Assembly (NCBI RefSeq): GCF_001645185.1
Contig: NZ_LXTQ01000050.1
Location: 1-64,000, forward strand
Reading direction: 5' to 3'
Length of the DNA: 64,000 nt
Origin: Methylobacillus sp. MM3
GTDB taxonomy: Bacteria; Pseudomonadota; Gammaproteobacteria; Burkholderiales; Methylophilaceae
Shown here one piece after another: positions 43,669 to 51,224 of the stretch. Position numbers and translations under genes: made by a program. The notes under the pieces are model-generated. The model did not search any database and had not been told where the DNA came from. It saw nothing but the letters and a program-made list of their open reading frames with translations. The stretch's first letter is position 1, and every line of letters begins with the position of its first letter.

Positions 43669-46047
43669 TCAATAATCGAACTTCATCTGCAAATAGACCG
43701 TTCGCTGCGGATAAGGGTGGAAAACATAGGATTTGTAATTGTTCAGATTATCGACTCCCAGCGCCGCCGTCCACCGCTGGGAAAAATTGTATGTTGCTCG
43801 CGCATCCACCACAAAAATCTTGCTGGCGCCGCCGAAGGTATCAGGGTTGATATCACTGTTGTCCAGGGCATTGTATTGCCTGCCGCTATATCGTGCGGCC
43901 AGGCTGTAGGTGATGTTGCTCCCCTGATGATAGGTGGCTACGGCCTTGATCATCGTGCGCGGAATGCGGGGAGGTTTGTTGCCTTCCGTCGCGGGCGCGG
44001 CTTCGTTGCTTAACACTTCCGCTTCGGTAAAGGTTGCATTCGCCTGCAAGTCCAGGCCATGCATCAGCACATCCTGCCATTGCGTTGCCAGTTCGATGCC
44101 GCGCGTGCGGATATGATCGACGTTCTGCACGAAGCTGCAGCCTGCCGCCCGGGTGCACGTGCCGGTATCGTAGGGAATCGCGCTGCCGCTGGCGAGGGTT
44201 TGCGAAATCAGCGCGTCATGCTTGTTTTCATGAAAAAGGCTGGCACGGATCAGGCCGCGGGCAAATCGCCGCTCGGCGGTAAACTCGCCCGCGATCACCT
44301 CTTCCGGCTTCAGGTCGGGGTTACTCTGCACGAAGTAAGCGGTCGCCCCGTTCTGCAAGGGCTGATACAGCTCGTTCACGGTGGGGAAGCGGTACGCCTG
44401 CCCCAACGCGGCCCGGAATCCCCAGGCAGGCTGTGGCTCGAAACTGAGCGAAACCTTGGGCGAGAAGCGTGTTTCCGACTTGTCCGCATAGTCAGCGGTA
44501 CGCAGTGTGCCGGAAATCATTGTTTGATTGCGCCCGCGATCAGATTGCCAATGCTCTGCGCGGCCACCTAATGTCAGCGCCCACTCGGGCGCCAATTGCC
44601 ATTTGTCTTGGGCATAGAATGCCTGCGTCCGGGTCTCGCCCCGCGCGGATGCATTCAGCGAGCCTTTGTTGCCGACCGACCAGTCATTTGTATTGTGCGT
44701 CGTGCTGCGCAGCTCATAGTCATCGATATGGTAGCCAAGATCAATTGTGTGGTCCTGCGGACGCAGGGTTGCGCGGGCGTCGAATACCGTCCAGCCGGTA
44801 CCCTCCAGATCGGTCACGCGCCCGATGCGAGTGAGATAAGGATTCCCTGCCGTCACCGATCCTGTCGCAGACGGATTGGCACTACTACTTTTATCTTTCT
44901 GATAATCGTAATCGGATAAGGTCAGTTCCCAATCAAAAAACCCCTTGGTATTCGATTTCACATCCAAAGCCTGCATGATGTGCAACGCCTCGGATTCCGC
45001 CGGATTCATGCCGGAAATATCGTATCGGGCACCGTTGAAATTCACGCGGCCGTTATACACCGTAGCGCCGCTGGCGTCCTTGATATAACTTTGCACATCG
45101 GTACGGCTGTCCATATCCCACACTGCCAAGGTATAAGCGGCCCTGATGGCTGGTGCCAGATCATAGCTTGCCTTGAATTTGATATTGGTCTGCTCGGTAT
45201 CGTCTATGCTGTTGGCGCCGAAAACGATACGATCGGCACCGGTCTCGCTCTTGTCGCGGTACGCGCCGGTGACTATCGGGCTGCCGCCGGGAGCGATGCC
45301 AGAAAGCGTGGCAGTCGAGAAATTCATCGGCTGCCCTTCGTTTTCCAGCCGGTCTATGCCCAGACGGAACGCGAAATCGCCGACTCGGTCACCCACCGAA
45401 GCGGTGGCATGACGGCCCTCATAGCCCTCGTCAGTGCCATAAAGCTCGAAATTCTGGCGGAACATCTGCGCGCTGGCATGGGATTCGAATCGTTCCGGCA
45501 TACGCGTGTAGATGCTCATCACGCCGCCGAACGAATTTCCCGCATACAGCGCGGAGAAAGGACCGTACATCATGCTGATACTTTCGATCTCCTCCGGACT
45601 GACCACGCCCCAGCGCGGCGGAAACGCAAAAGAGTTGCCCAGCAGGTTGGAAAGCAGAATCCCATCTGCATACACCATGCTTTGCGCGCTGGACAGCGTG
45701 CCTATGGTACGCGAGGCGATGATGCCGTTACGGTCGCCGATGTAGCGCTCGCGCACCTGGATGCTGGGCAGATATTTCAAGGTTTGCGCGGCTGTTGTCG
45801 CATTAATGGTTTCCTCGATCTGCGCCCTGTCATAGGTTTCCACGGTAGCAGGATGCTTGGCGATCCGGCTATCGGTCGGCGTAGCCGTTACCTCCACTTC
45901 ATCAGTCACAACATCAGCATCATTGTCCTTATGTGCCGCGTGCAGCGGCAAAGCAACCATCGCCAGCAGCCACAATGCATGCTTGTGATTTATCCGGAAA
46001 TGATTACGCTCACCGAATGCATGCAAGCCTTTGATCTTGTCTATCAT
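43669..46047 (-). CDS. TonB-dependent receptor, substrate unknown (metal suspected)
   Basis: 792 residues from the ATG at 46047, which has GGAAG 6 nt upstream; longer in-frame starts would extend into the promoter. Signal peptide ALWLLAMVALPLHA. TonB-box region DEVEVTATP. Plug: KHPATVETYDRAQIEETINATTAAQTLKYLP, GTLSSAQSMVYADGILLSN, SPEEIESISMMYGPFSALYAGNSFGGVMSIYTRMP. Long barrel ending with YPQRTVYLQMKFDY (terminal aromatic). The start of the mature protein is HAAHKDNDAD. The operon with a His/Cys propeller and a thioredoxin, the RegA-type box, and the nearby copper receptor point to copper or another metal; this is an inference. Confidence 0.9.
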   Translation of the reverse strand: MIDKIKGLHAFGERNHFRINHKHALWLLAMVALPLHAAHKDNDADVVTDEVEVTATPTDSRIAKHPATVETYDRAQIEETINATTAAQTLKYLPSIQVRERYIGDRNGIIASRTIGTLSSAQSMVYADGILLSNLLGNSFAFPPRWGVVSPEEIESISMMYGPFSALYAGNSFGGVMSIYTRMPERFESHASAQMFRQNFELYGTDEGYEGRHATASVGDRVGDFAFRLGIDRLENEGQPMNFSTATLSGIAPGGSPIVTGAYRDKSETGADRIVFGANSIDDTEQTNIKFKASYDLAPAIRAAYTLAVWDMDSRTDVQSYIKDASGATVYNGRVNFNGARYDISGMNPAESEALHIMQALDVKSNTKGFFDWELTLSDYDYQKDKSSSANPSATGSVTAGNPYLTRIGRVTDLEGTGWTVFDARATLRPQDHTIDLGYHIDDYELRSTTHNTNDWSVGNKGSLNASARGETRTQAFYAQDKWQLAPEWALTLGGRAEHWQSDRGRNQTMISGTLRTADYADKSETRFSPKVSLSFEPQPAWGFRAALGQAYRFPTVNELYQPLQNGATAYFVQSNPDLKPEEVIAGEFTAERRFARGLIRASLFHENKHDALISQTLASGSAIPYDTGTCTRAAGCSFVQNVDHIRTRGIELATQWQDVLMHGLDLQANATFTEAEVLSNEAAPATEGNKPPRIPRTMIKAVATYHQGSNITYSLAARYSGRQYNALDNSDINPDTFGGASKIFVVDARATYNFSQRWTAALGVDNLNNYKSYVFHPYPQRTVYLQMKFDY

Positions 46048-46076
46048 GAAGCACTTCCAAGTTTGCTGACAGTTGC

Positions 46077-46122
46077 ATGTTATGTGATCACGGAGCATCA
46101 CAAAATGCGACACGTTGTCGCA
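46077..46122 (-). promoter_or_regulatory. Promoter of the second receptor operon with 17-bp RegA-type box
   Basis: TGCGACACGTTGTCGCA (46106-46122), a perfect 7-3-7 palindrome. Reading leftward on the minus strand it is followed directly by TTTTGT (-35, 46100-46105), a 17-bp spacer and TAACAT (-10, 46077-46082), with a start near 46070 and ATG at 46047. The spacer contains TGTGAT-N8-ATCACA (46083-46102). The region is shared with the divergent regB. Confidence 0.68.
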
Positions 46123-46188
46123 CCGCGCATCCCCCCGCGGCGAATTGCCGCATTTCCTCAGCCTGCCGGGGAGGATTAGAATCGCAGC

Positions 46189-47475
46189 ATGACTCATCCG
46201 CCCTATTCGTCACCCACCGCCGCCATCAAGAATCTGCTGCGGATTTTCGTGCTGCGCAACGTGGTGATCGCTTTCCTGTGCTCCATCGCGCTGGCGCTGG
46301 TGTATTTCGACATTCCCATCACGCTGATGCCCATCGTCGCCTCCATCGGCGCCATGCTACTGCTCAACGGCTGGACGTGGCTGCGGCTGCGAAGTTACGC
46401 CCAGGTTCGCGACGGTGAGCTGTTCGCGCAGCTTCTCGGCGACATCGCGGCGCTGACCCTTTTGTTCTACTTTACCGGCGGCTACAGCAATCCGCTGGTA
46501 TGGATGTATCTGCTGCCGCTGGCCGTGGCCGCCGTCGCGCTGCCGGCACGCTACGCCTGGCTGATGGCCGGGCTGGCGGTGGCGTGCTATTCCATGCTGG
46601 TTTTTTTCTATGTTCCGCTTTCGCATCTACACGCAAACGATCTGGAAGGCGTCGGTCTCGACACCCATCTCGCTGGCATGTGGCTGGGTTTTATCGTCAG
46701 TGCCCTGCTGGTGGCCGGATTTGTTTCGCGTATCGGGCAGAATTTGCGCGAAAACGACCGGCTGATCGCCGAAGCGCGCGAACAAGTACTTGAAAGTGAG
46801 CGCATGCTGGCATTGGGCGCCCTGGCAGCCGCCACTGCGCACGAACTCGGCACCCCGCTCGCGACCATGGCGGTCCTGGCCGGGGAACTCGGCGACGAGC
46901 ACGCCGGCAATCCGGCGCTGGCGCAGGATCTCGCGTTGCTTCGCCAGCAGATCGGCCGCTGCAAGGAAATTTTGTCATCCCTTGCCGCCTCCGCGGGACA
47001 AATGCGCGGCGAGGGCGCGAGCAGTATCGCACTCGACGACTTTTTGAACGAAACCCTGCAACGCTGGCGCGACACGCGGCCGGCGCTGCAATTCGATTGT
47101 CAATTGCAAGGCGTGACTCCGGCTCCGCGCATCGCCGCCGACCGCACCCTCGGCCAGGCTCTGGTCAATCTGCTCGACAACGCCGCCGACGCCTCGCCCG
47201 AGCGCATCGAAATGCACGGCGGCTGGAATGCCGTCGAATTGCGGATCGACATCCGCGATTTCGGCAGCGGGCTCACCCCGGAAATCGCCGCACGCGCCGG
47301 CACGCCTTTCTTTACCACCAAACAGGAAAAAGGCATGGGCATCGGTCTCTATCTGGCACGCACCATCCTCGGCCGCCACGGCGGCGATGTGAATCTGGAA
47401 AGCCATGCGCAGGGCGGCACGCTTACCCGTATCCGGCTGCCGCTGACGAGACTTGAAGTGGAGCCACAATCATGA
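46189..47475 (+). CDS. regB: Redox sensor histidine kinase RegB/PrrB type
   Basis: 428 residues. Six membrane helices (about 20-180). The quinone-site motif of RegB is present: FTGGYSNPLVWMYLLPLAVAA (GGxxNP at 97-102). H-box AAATAHELGTPLATM (His218). The conserved redox cysteine region is QIGRCKEILSSLA (Cys258, corresponding to RegB Cys265). ATP lid DNAADASPERI, DFGSGLT, and GMGIGLYLARTILGRHGG. RegB senses the quinone pool and oxidation state, and phosphorylates RegA. Overlaps regA by 4 nt. GGGGAGG lies upstream of the ATG. Confidence 0.94.
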   Translation: MTHPPYSSPTAAIKNLLRIFVLRNVVIAFLCSIALALVYFDIPITLMPIVASIGAMLLLNGWTWLRLRSYAQVRDGELFAQLLGDIAALTLLFYFTGGYSNPLVWMYLLPLAVAAVALPARYAWLMAGLAVACYSMLVFFYVPLSHLHANDLEGVGLDTHLAGMWLGFIVSALLVAGFVSRIGQNLRENDRLIAEAREQVLESERMLALGALAAATAHELGTPLATMAVLAGELGDEHAGNPALAQDLALLRQQIGRCKEILSSLAASAGQMRGEGASSIALDDFLNETLQRWRDTRPALQFDCQLQGVTPAPRIAADRTLGQALVNLLDNAADASPERIEMHGGWNAVELRIDIRDFGSGLTPEIAARAGTPFFTTKQEKGMGIGLYLARTILGRHGGDVNLESHAQGGTLTRIRLPLTRLEVEPQS

Positions 47476-48020
47476 ATGCCGAGAATGCCACTCTGCCCAG
47501 CCTGCTGCTGGCGGACGACGACGAGACCTTCTGCGAAGTCATGGCCCGTGCGCTGCGCCGGCGCGGCTTCGAAGTCACGGTAGCGCACGACGCCGCCTCC
47601 GCCGCGCACATCGCCGAAGCCGATCCGCCGGAATACGCACTGGTCGATCTCAAGATGCCCGGCGAATCGGGGTTGGCATTGGTGCGCCGCCTGAACGCCA
47701 TCGAGCCCGCGACGCGCATCGTCGTACTCACCGGCTATGCCAGCATCTCCACGGCCGTCGAGGCCATCAAGCTCGGCGCCACGCACTATCTCGCCAAGCC
47801 GGTGGATGCAGACGATGTCGTCGCGGCATTCAACCGCGACCAGGGTGACGAAACGATTTCTGTCGCCGCCAATCCGTTGTCGGTGGACAGGCTGGAGTGG
47901 GAACACATCCAGCGCGTGCTGGCCGAGCACGAGGGCAATATCTCCGCCACAGCCCGCGCCCTCAACATGCACCGCCGCACCTTGCAACGCAAATTGCTGA
48001 AGCGCCCGCCGCGGCCCTAG
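47472..48020 (+). CDS. regA: Redox response regulator RegA/PrrA type
   Basis: 182 residues. Receiver domain: LLLADDDETFCEVMARAL, phospho-acceptor Asp59 in YALVDLKMPGESGLALV, IVVLTGYASISTAVEAIKLGATHYLAKPVD. Fis-type helix-turn-helix at the C-terminus: NISATARALNMHRRTLQRKLLKRPPRP, the near-invariant RegA recognition helix. In alphaproteobacteria RegA controls photosynthesis, nitrogen, hydrogen and terminal oxidase genes. Here the cyd operon lies directly downstream, and three RegA-like boxes flank the pair. Confidence 0.95.
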   Translation: MNAENATLPSLLLADDDETFCEVMARALRRRGFEVTVAHDAASAAHIAEADPPEYALVDLKMPGESGLALVRRLNAIEPATRIVVLTGYASISTAVEAIKLGATHYLAKPVDADDVVAAFNRDQGDETISVAANPLSVDRLEWEHIQRVLAEHEGNISATARALNMHRRTLQRKLLKRPPRP

Positions 48021-48039
48021 CGCCAGTTCATCGGGCCGA

Positions 48040-48085
48040 TGCGACAACATGCCGCATTCCGGCGACGGCATCGCACCGCTAGAAT
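48040..48085 (+). promoter_or_regulatory. cyd promoter with 17-bp RegA-type box
   Basis: TGCGACAACATGCCGCA (48040-48056), then directly TTCCGG (-35, 48057-48062), 17-bp spacer, TAGAAT (-10, 48080-48085); start near 48092. The box, the weak TTCCG-type -35 and the spacing are the same as for the copper-receptor promoter. Confidence 0.68.
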
Positions 48086-48093
48086 GAAATCTC

Positions 48094-48175
48094 CAGGGTT
48101 TGCCCACATTCGCCCACCCCGGCCGGACCCGAATGTCGTGCGCTTTCTCTCTCCCGAGCGGCGGGGCAAACCCTG
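48094..48175 (+). ncRNA. Structured leader of the cyd mRNA
   Basis: CAGGGTTTGCCC (48094-48105) pairs perfectly with GGGCAAACCCTG (48164-48175). Directly inside it, ACATTCG (48106-48112) pairs with CGAATGT (48130-48136). The result is an outer 12-bp stem, an inner 7-bp hairpin and an unpaired pyrimidine-rich stretch. The predicted transcription start is at the foot of the outer stem. A short T-rich stretch (ATTCTTTCC) follows, so attenuation or 5'-end protection are both possible. Confidence 0.55.
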
Positions 48176-48208
48176 ATTCTTTCCAGCCAACTTTGCTACA
48201 CTGTCGCC

Positions 48209-48385
48209 ATGTCGCCATCGCCGTCCTCATCGCGTAAACGGATGCTCGCCCTGAAGTGGGAAATCATTCTGGTGCTCATCGCCAAAGGGGTACTGCTGTA
48301 TACGATCTGGGCGCTCTGGTTCGACCAGCCGATGCCCAGGGAGGATCGCGCAGGAAACGTGACCCGCGTCATTCTGAACAAATAA
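48209..48385 (+). CDS. cydP: Cytochrome oxidase small subunit CydP
   Basis: 58 residues: a Ser/Pro-rich and basic start, ALKWEIILVLIAKGVLLYTIW (one membrane helix with the family pattern LKxE..L..IKG.LLY.LW), then ALWFDQPMPR and a polar tail. CydP is an accessory small protein of bd-type oxidases seen in front of cydA in betaproteobacteria. The stop is 15 bp before cydA. No strong ribosome site; an internal ATG at codon 12 is a possible second start. Confidence 0.85.
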   Translation: MSPSPSSSRKRMLALKWEIILVLIAKGVLLYTIWALWFDQPMPREDRAGNVTRVILNK

Positions 48386-48400
48386 CAAGCAAGGACCTGC

Positions 48401-49954
48401 ATGCTGCCTTCCGCCGAAGTCGTTGACCTTTCCCGCCTGCAATTCGGGGCCACTGCGCTTTACCACTTTCTGTTCGTGCCGCTGACGCTGGGGCTGTCGT
48501 GGATACTGGTGATCATGGAGTCGGTGTATGTGATGACCGGCAAGCAGGTCTACAAGGACATGACCCGCTTCTGGGGCAAACTGTTCGGCATCAACTTCGC
48601 GATGGGCGTGACCACCGGCATCACGCTGGAATTCCAGTTTGGCACCAACTGGGCGTATTACTCGCACTATGTCGGCGACATCTTCGGCGCGCCGCTCGCC
48701 ATCGAAGGGCTGATGGCGTTCTTCCTCGAATCGACCTTTGTCGGGCTGTTTTTCTTCGGCTGGGATCGTCTATCCAAGCAAAAGCACCTGATGGTGACCT
48801 TCCTGGTCGCGATCGGCTCCAACCTCTCCGCGCTGTGGATTTTGATCGCCAACGGCTGGATGCAGAACCCGGTGGGCGCGGAATTCAACCTCGAAACCAT
48901 GCGCATGGAAATGACCAATTTCGCAGCGCTGATCTTCAATCCGGTGGCGCAGGTCAAGTTCGTCCACACCGTGGCGGCGGGCTACGTGACGGCCTCGATG
49001 TTCGTGCTCGGGATTTCCAGCTGGTATTTGCTGAAGAAGCGCGATACCGGCTTCGCGCTGCGCTCGATTGCGGTCGCTTCCGGCTTCGGTCTCGCTTCGA
49101 TTCTTTCCGTGATCGTCCTCGGCGACGAATCCGGCTATACCACCGGCGAAGTGCAGAAAGTGAAGCTGGCCGCCATCGAAGCCGAATGGCATACCGAGGA
49201 AGCCCCAGCCGCGTTTACGCTGATCGGCCTGCCCAACCAGGAAATGGAGCGCACCGACTATGCGGTCAAGATCCCTTACGTGCTGGGCCTGATCGCGACA
49301 CGCTCCATCGACGAGAAAGTCATCGGCATCGTCGATATCAAGAAGGAGAATGAGCAACGTATCCGCGACGGCATGCTGGCCTACGATGCGCTGACGAAGA
49401 TCAAGTCCGGCGATACCGGTGCGCAGGCAGCTTTCGATGAGCACAAGGAGCACCTCGGTTATGGCCTGCTATTGAAAAAATACACGCCCAACGTGACCGA
49501 TGCCACCGAAGAGCAGATCAAGCTCGCCGCCAATGACACCATCCCGCGCGTATTCCCGCTGTTCTGGTCTTTCCGCATCATGGTCGGGCTGGGCATTCTG
49601 TTCCTGTTCATCTTTGCCGCCACGTTCTATTACAGCGCGCGCCGTCAGATTGCGGAAAAACCCTGGCTGTTGAAACTGGCCGTCGTCGCGATTCCGCTGC
49701 CGTGGCTGGCCGCCGAGCTGGGCTGGTTCGTCGCAGAATACGGCCGTCAGCCGTGGACAATTTCCGGCATCCTGCCGACACGGCTTTCCAGTTCCTCGCT
49801 TTCCACCGGCGATCTCTATTTCAGCCTGGCCGGCTTCCTCGGTTTCTACACGCTGCTGCTAATCATTGAGCTGTATTTGATGTTCAAGTATGCGCGCCTC
49901 GGGCCTTCCAGCCTGCATACCGGCAAATACCATTTCGAACGCGCAGCGGCGTAA
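48401..49954 (+). CDS. cydA: Cytochrome bd ubiquinol oxidase subunit I
   Basis: 517 residues. Oxidises quinol and reduces oxygen with high affinity, carrying hemes b558, b595 and d. Motifs: [22 protein letters not shown] (His22, the E. coli His19 heme ligand), [23 protein letters not shown], the long quinol Q-loop (about residues 250-390), [11 protein letters not shown] (Met heme ligand) and [22 protein letters not shown]-loop is of the long type. Ten bp before cydB. Confidence 0.97.
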   Translation: MLPSAEVVDLSRLQFGATALYHFLFVPLTLGLSWILVIMESVYVMTGKQVYKDMTRFWGKLFGINFAMGVTTGITLEFQFGTNWAYYSHYVGDIFGAPLAIEGLMAFFLESTFVGLFFFGWDRLSKQKHLMVTFLVAIGSNLSALWILIANGWMQNPVGAEFNLETMRMEMTNFAALIFNPVAQVKFVHTVAAGYVTASMFVLGISSWYLLKKRDTGFALRSIAVASGFGLASILSVIVLGDESGYTTGEVQKVKLAAIEAEWHTEEAPAAFTLIGLPNQEMERTDYAVKIPYVLGLIATRSIDEKVIGIVDIKKENEQRIRDGMLAYDALTKIKSGDTGAQAAFDEHKEHLGYGLLLKKYTPNVTDATEEQIKLAANDTIPRVFPLFWSFRIMVGLGILFLFIFAATFYYSARRQIAEKPWLLKLAVVAIPLPWLAAELGWFVAEYGRQPWTISGILPTRLSSSSLSTGDLYFSLAGFLGFYTLLLIIELYLMFKYARLGPSSLHTGKYHFERAAA

Positions 49955-49964
49955 GGGGAATACG

Positions 49965-51107
49965 ATGTTTTTCGACTACGAAACACTCAAGCTTATCTGG
50001 TGGCTGTTCATCGGCGTGCTGCTGATCGGCTTCGCCGTGACCGACGGGTTCGACATGGGCGTTGCCGCCTGGCTGCCTTTTCTCGGCAAAAACGACGACG
50101 AGCGCCGCGTCATCATCAATACCGTCGGTGCCACCTGGGAGGGCAACCAGACCTGGCTCATCACCGCTGCCGGCGCGATTTTTGCCGCATGGCCGCTGGC
50201 CTACGCCGCCGCTTTCTCGGGGTTGTATATCGCGCTGTTGCTGGTGCTGTTCGCGCTGTTCTTCCGCCCGGTCGGTTTCGATTACCGCAGCAAGCTCGCC
50301 GATCCGCGCTGGCGCAACGCCTGGGACTGGGCGCTGTTCATTGGCGGCGCAGTGCCGGCACTGGTGTTCGGCATCGCTTTCGGCAACCTGCTGCTGGGCC
50401 TGCCTTTCCATTTCGACGACACCATGCGCTCGTTCTACACCGGCAGTTTCTGGGCGCTGCTCAATCCGTTCGCATTATTGGCGGGCGTGGTCAGCCTGTC
50501 GATGCTGATGATGCACGGTGCGATTTACCTCGAACTGCGCACCGACGGCGCAGTCCAGCAGCGCGCACGCAAAGCCGCGCTGTATGCCGGTGCGGTATGC
50601 GCCGCCGCTTTCGCGCTGGCCGGCATCTGGCTGGCGCTGGGTATCGACGGTTTCCGTATCCTCACGATGCCGGAGGCCAACAGCGCCTTCAATCCGCTGG
50701 CCAAGACGGTCGAAAAAGCCGCCGGTGCATGGTTGGGCAATTACCGGACTTATCCGTGGATGACGGCCGCGCCGGCCGCCGCGTTTGCCGGCATCGCGCT
50801 GGCCTTGTGGCAAGGCCGCGCGGGACGACAATTCGTCGCGTTCTTTTTCAGTTCCGTGGCTTTGGCCGGCATTATCCTGACGGCCGGGTTCTCGATGTTC
50901 CCCTTCGTCATGCCGTCCGCCACCGACCCCAACAGCAGCCTGACGCTATGGGACGCGGCCTCCAGCCAGAAGACGCTGGGCATCATGCTGATCGTGACGC
51001 TCATCTTCCTGCCGCTGATCATGGTTTACACTTCCTGGGTGTATCGCGTGATGCGCGGCAAGGTCACGATACAATCCATTCAAGACAACACGCATACTGC
51101 CTATTAG
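49965..51107 (+). CDS. cydB: Cytochrome bd ubiquinol oxidase subunit II
   Basis: 380 residues from the ATG at 49965 (AAGGGGAA just upstream); the longer frame runs into cydA. Opens MFFDYETLKLIWWLFIGVLLIGFAVTDGFDMGV, a CydB signature. It continues with GATWEGNQTWLITAAGAIFAAWP, FFRPVGFDYRSKL and TLWDAASSQKTLGIMLIVTLIFLPLI. About nine membrane helices. Confidence 0.97.
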   Translation: MFFDYETLKLIWWLFIGVLLIGFAVTDGFDMGVAAWLPFLGKNDDERRVIINTVGATWEGNQTWLITAAGAIFAAWPLAYAAAFSGLYIALLLVLFALFFRPVGFDYRSKLADPRWRNAWDWALFIGGAVPALVFGIAFGNLLLGLPFHFDDTMRSFYTGSFWALLNPFALLAGVVSLSMLMMHGAIYLELRTDGAVQQRARKAALYAGAVCAAAFALAGIWLALGIDGFRILTMPEANSAFNPLAKTVEKAAGAWLGNYRTYPWMTAAPAAAFAGIALALWQGRAGRQFVAFFFSSVALAGIILTAGFSMFPFVMPSATDPNSSLTLWDAASSQKTLGIMLIVTLIFLPLIMVYTSWVYRVMRGKVTIQSIQDNTHTAY

Positions 51108-51116
51108 GAGCTCGTC

Positions 51117-51224
51117 ATGTGGTATTTCGCCTGGATACTTGGCTTGGGGTTAGCCGTCGCCTTCGGCGTCATCAATGTGATGTGGCTGGAAGCCGAACAG
51201 CCCTTCGATGACTCCATCGCCTGA
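51117..51224 (+). CDS. cydX: Cytochrome bd small subunit CydX
   Basis: 35 residues: MWYFAWILGLGLAVAFGVIN then VMWLEAEQPFDDSIA. The opening MWYFAWILG is the CydX/YbgT signature; the single helix stabilises heme d/b595 in the oxidase. AGGAG 7 nt upstream. Its last 17 bp overlap the calcium-ATPase gene in another frame. With cydP, the oxidase has both known small-subunit types. Confidence 0.95.
   Translation: MWYFAWILGLGLAVAFGVINVMWLEAEQPFDDSIA

Noticed and set aside
46083-46102. TGTGAT-N8-ATCACA as a CRP or FNR site
   Set aside because: Half-site spacing is 8, not the 6 of CRP, and the FNR core TTGAT-N4-ATCAA is absent. Recorded only as a palindrome in the receptor promoter spacer.
46048-46188. 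Fur box before the second TonB-dependent receptor
   Set aside because: No GATAATGATAATCATTATC-like sequence; the region is dominated by the TGCGACA palindrome instead.
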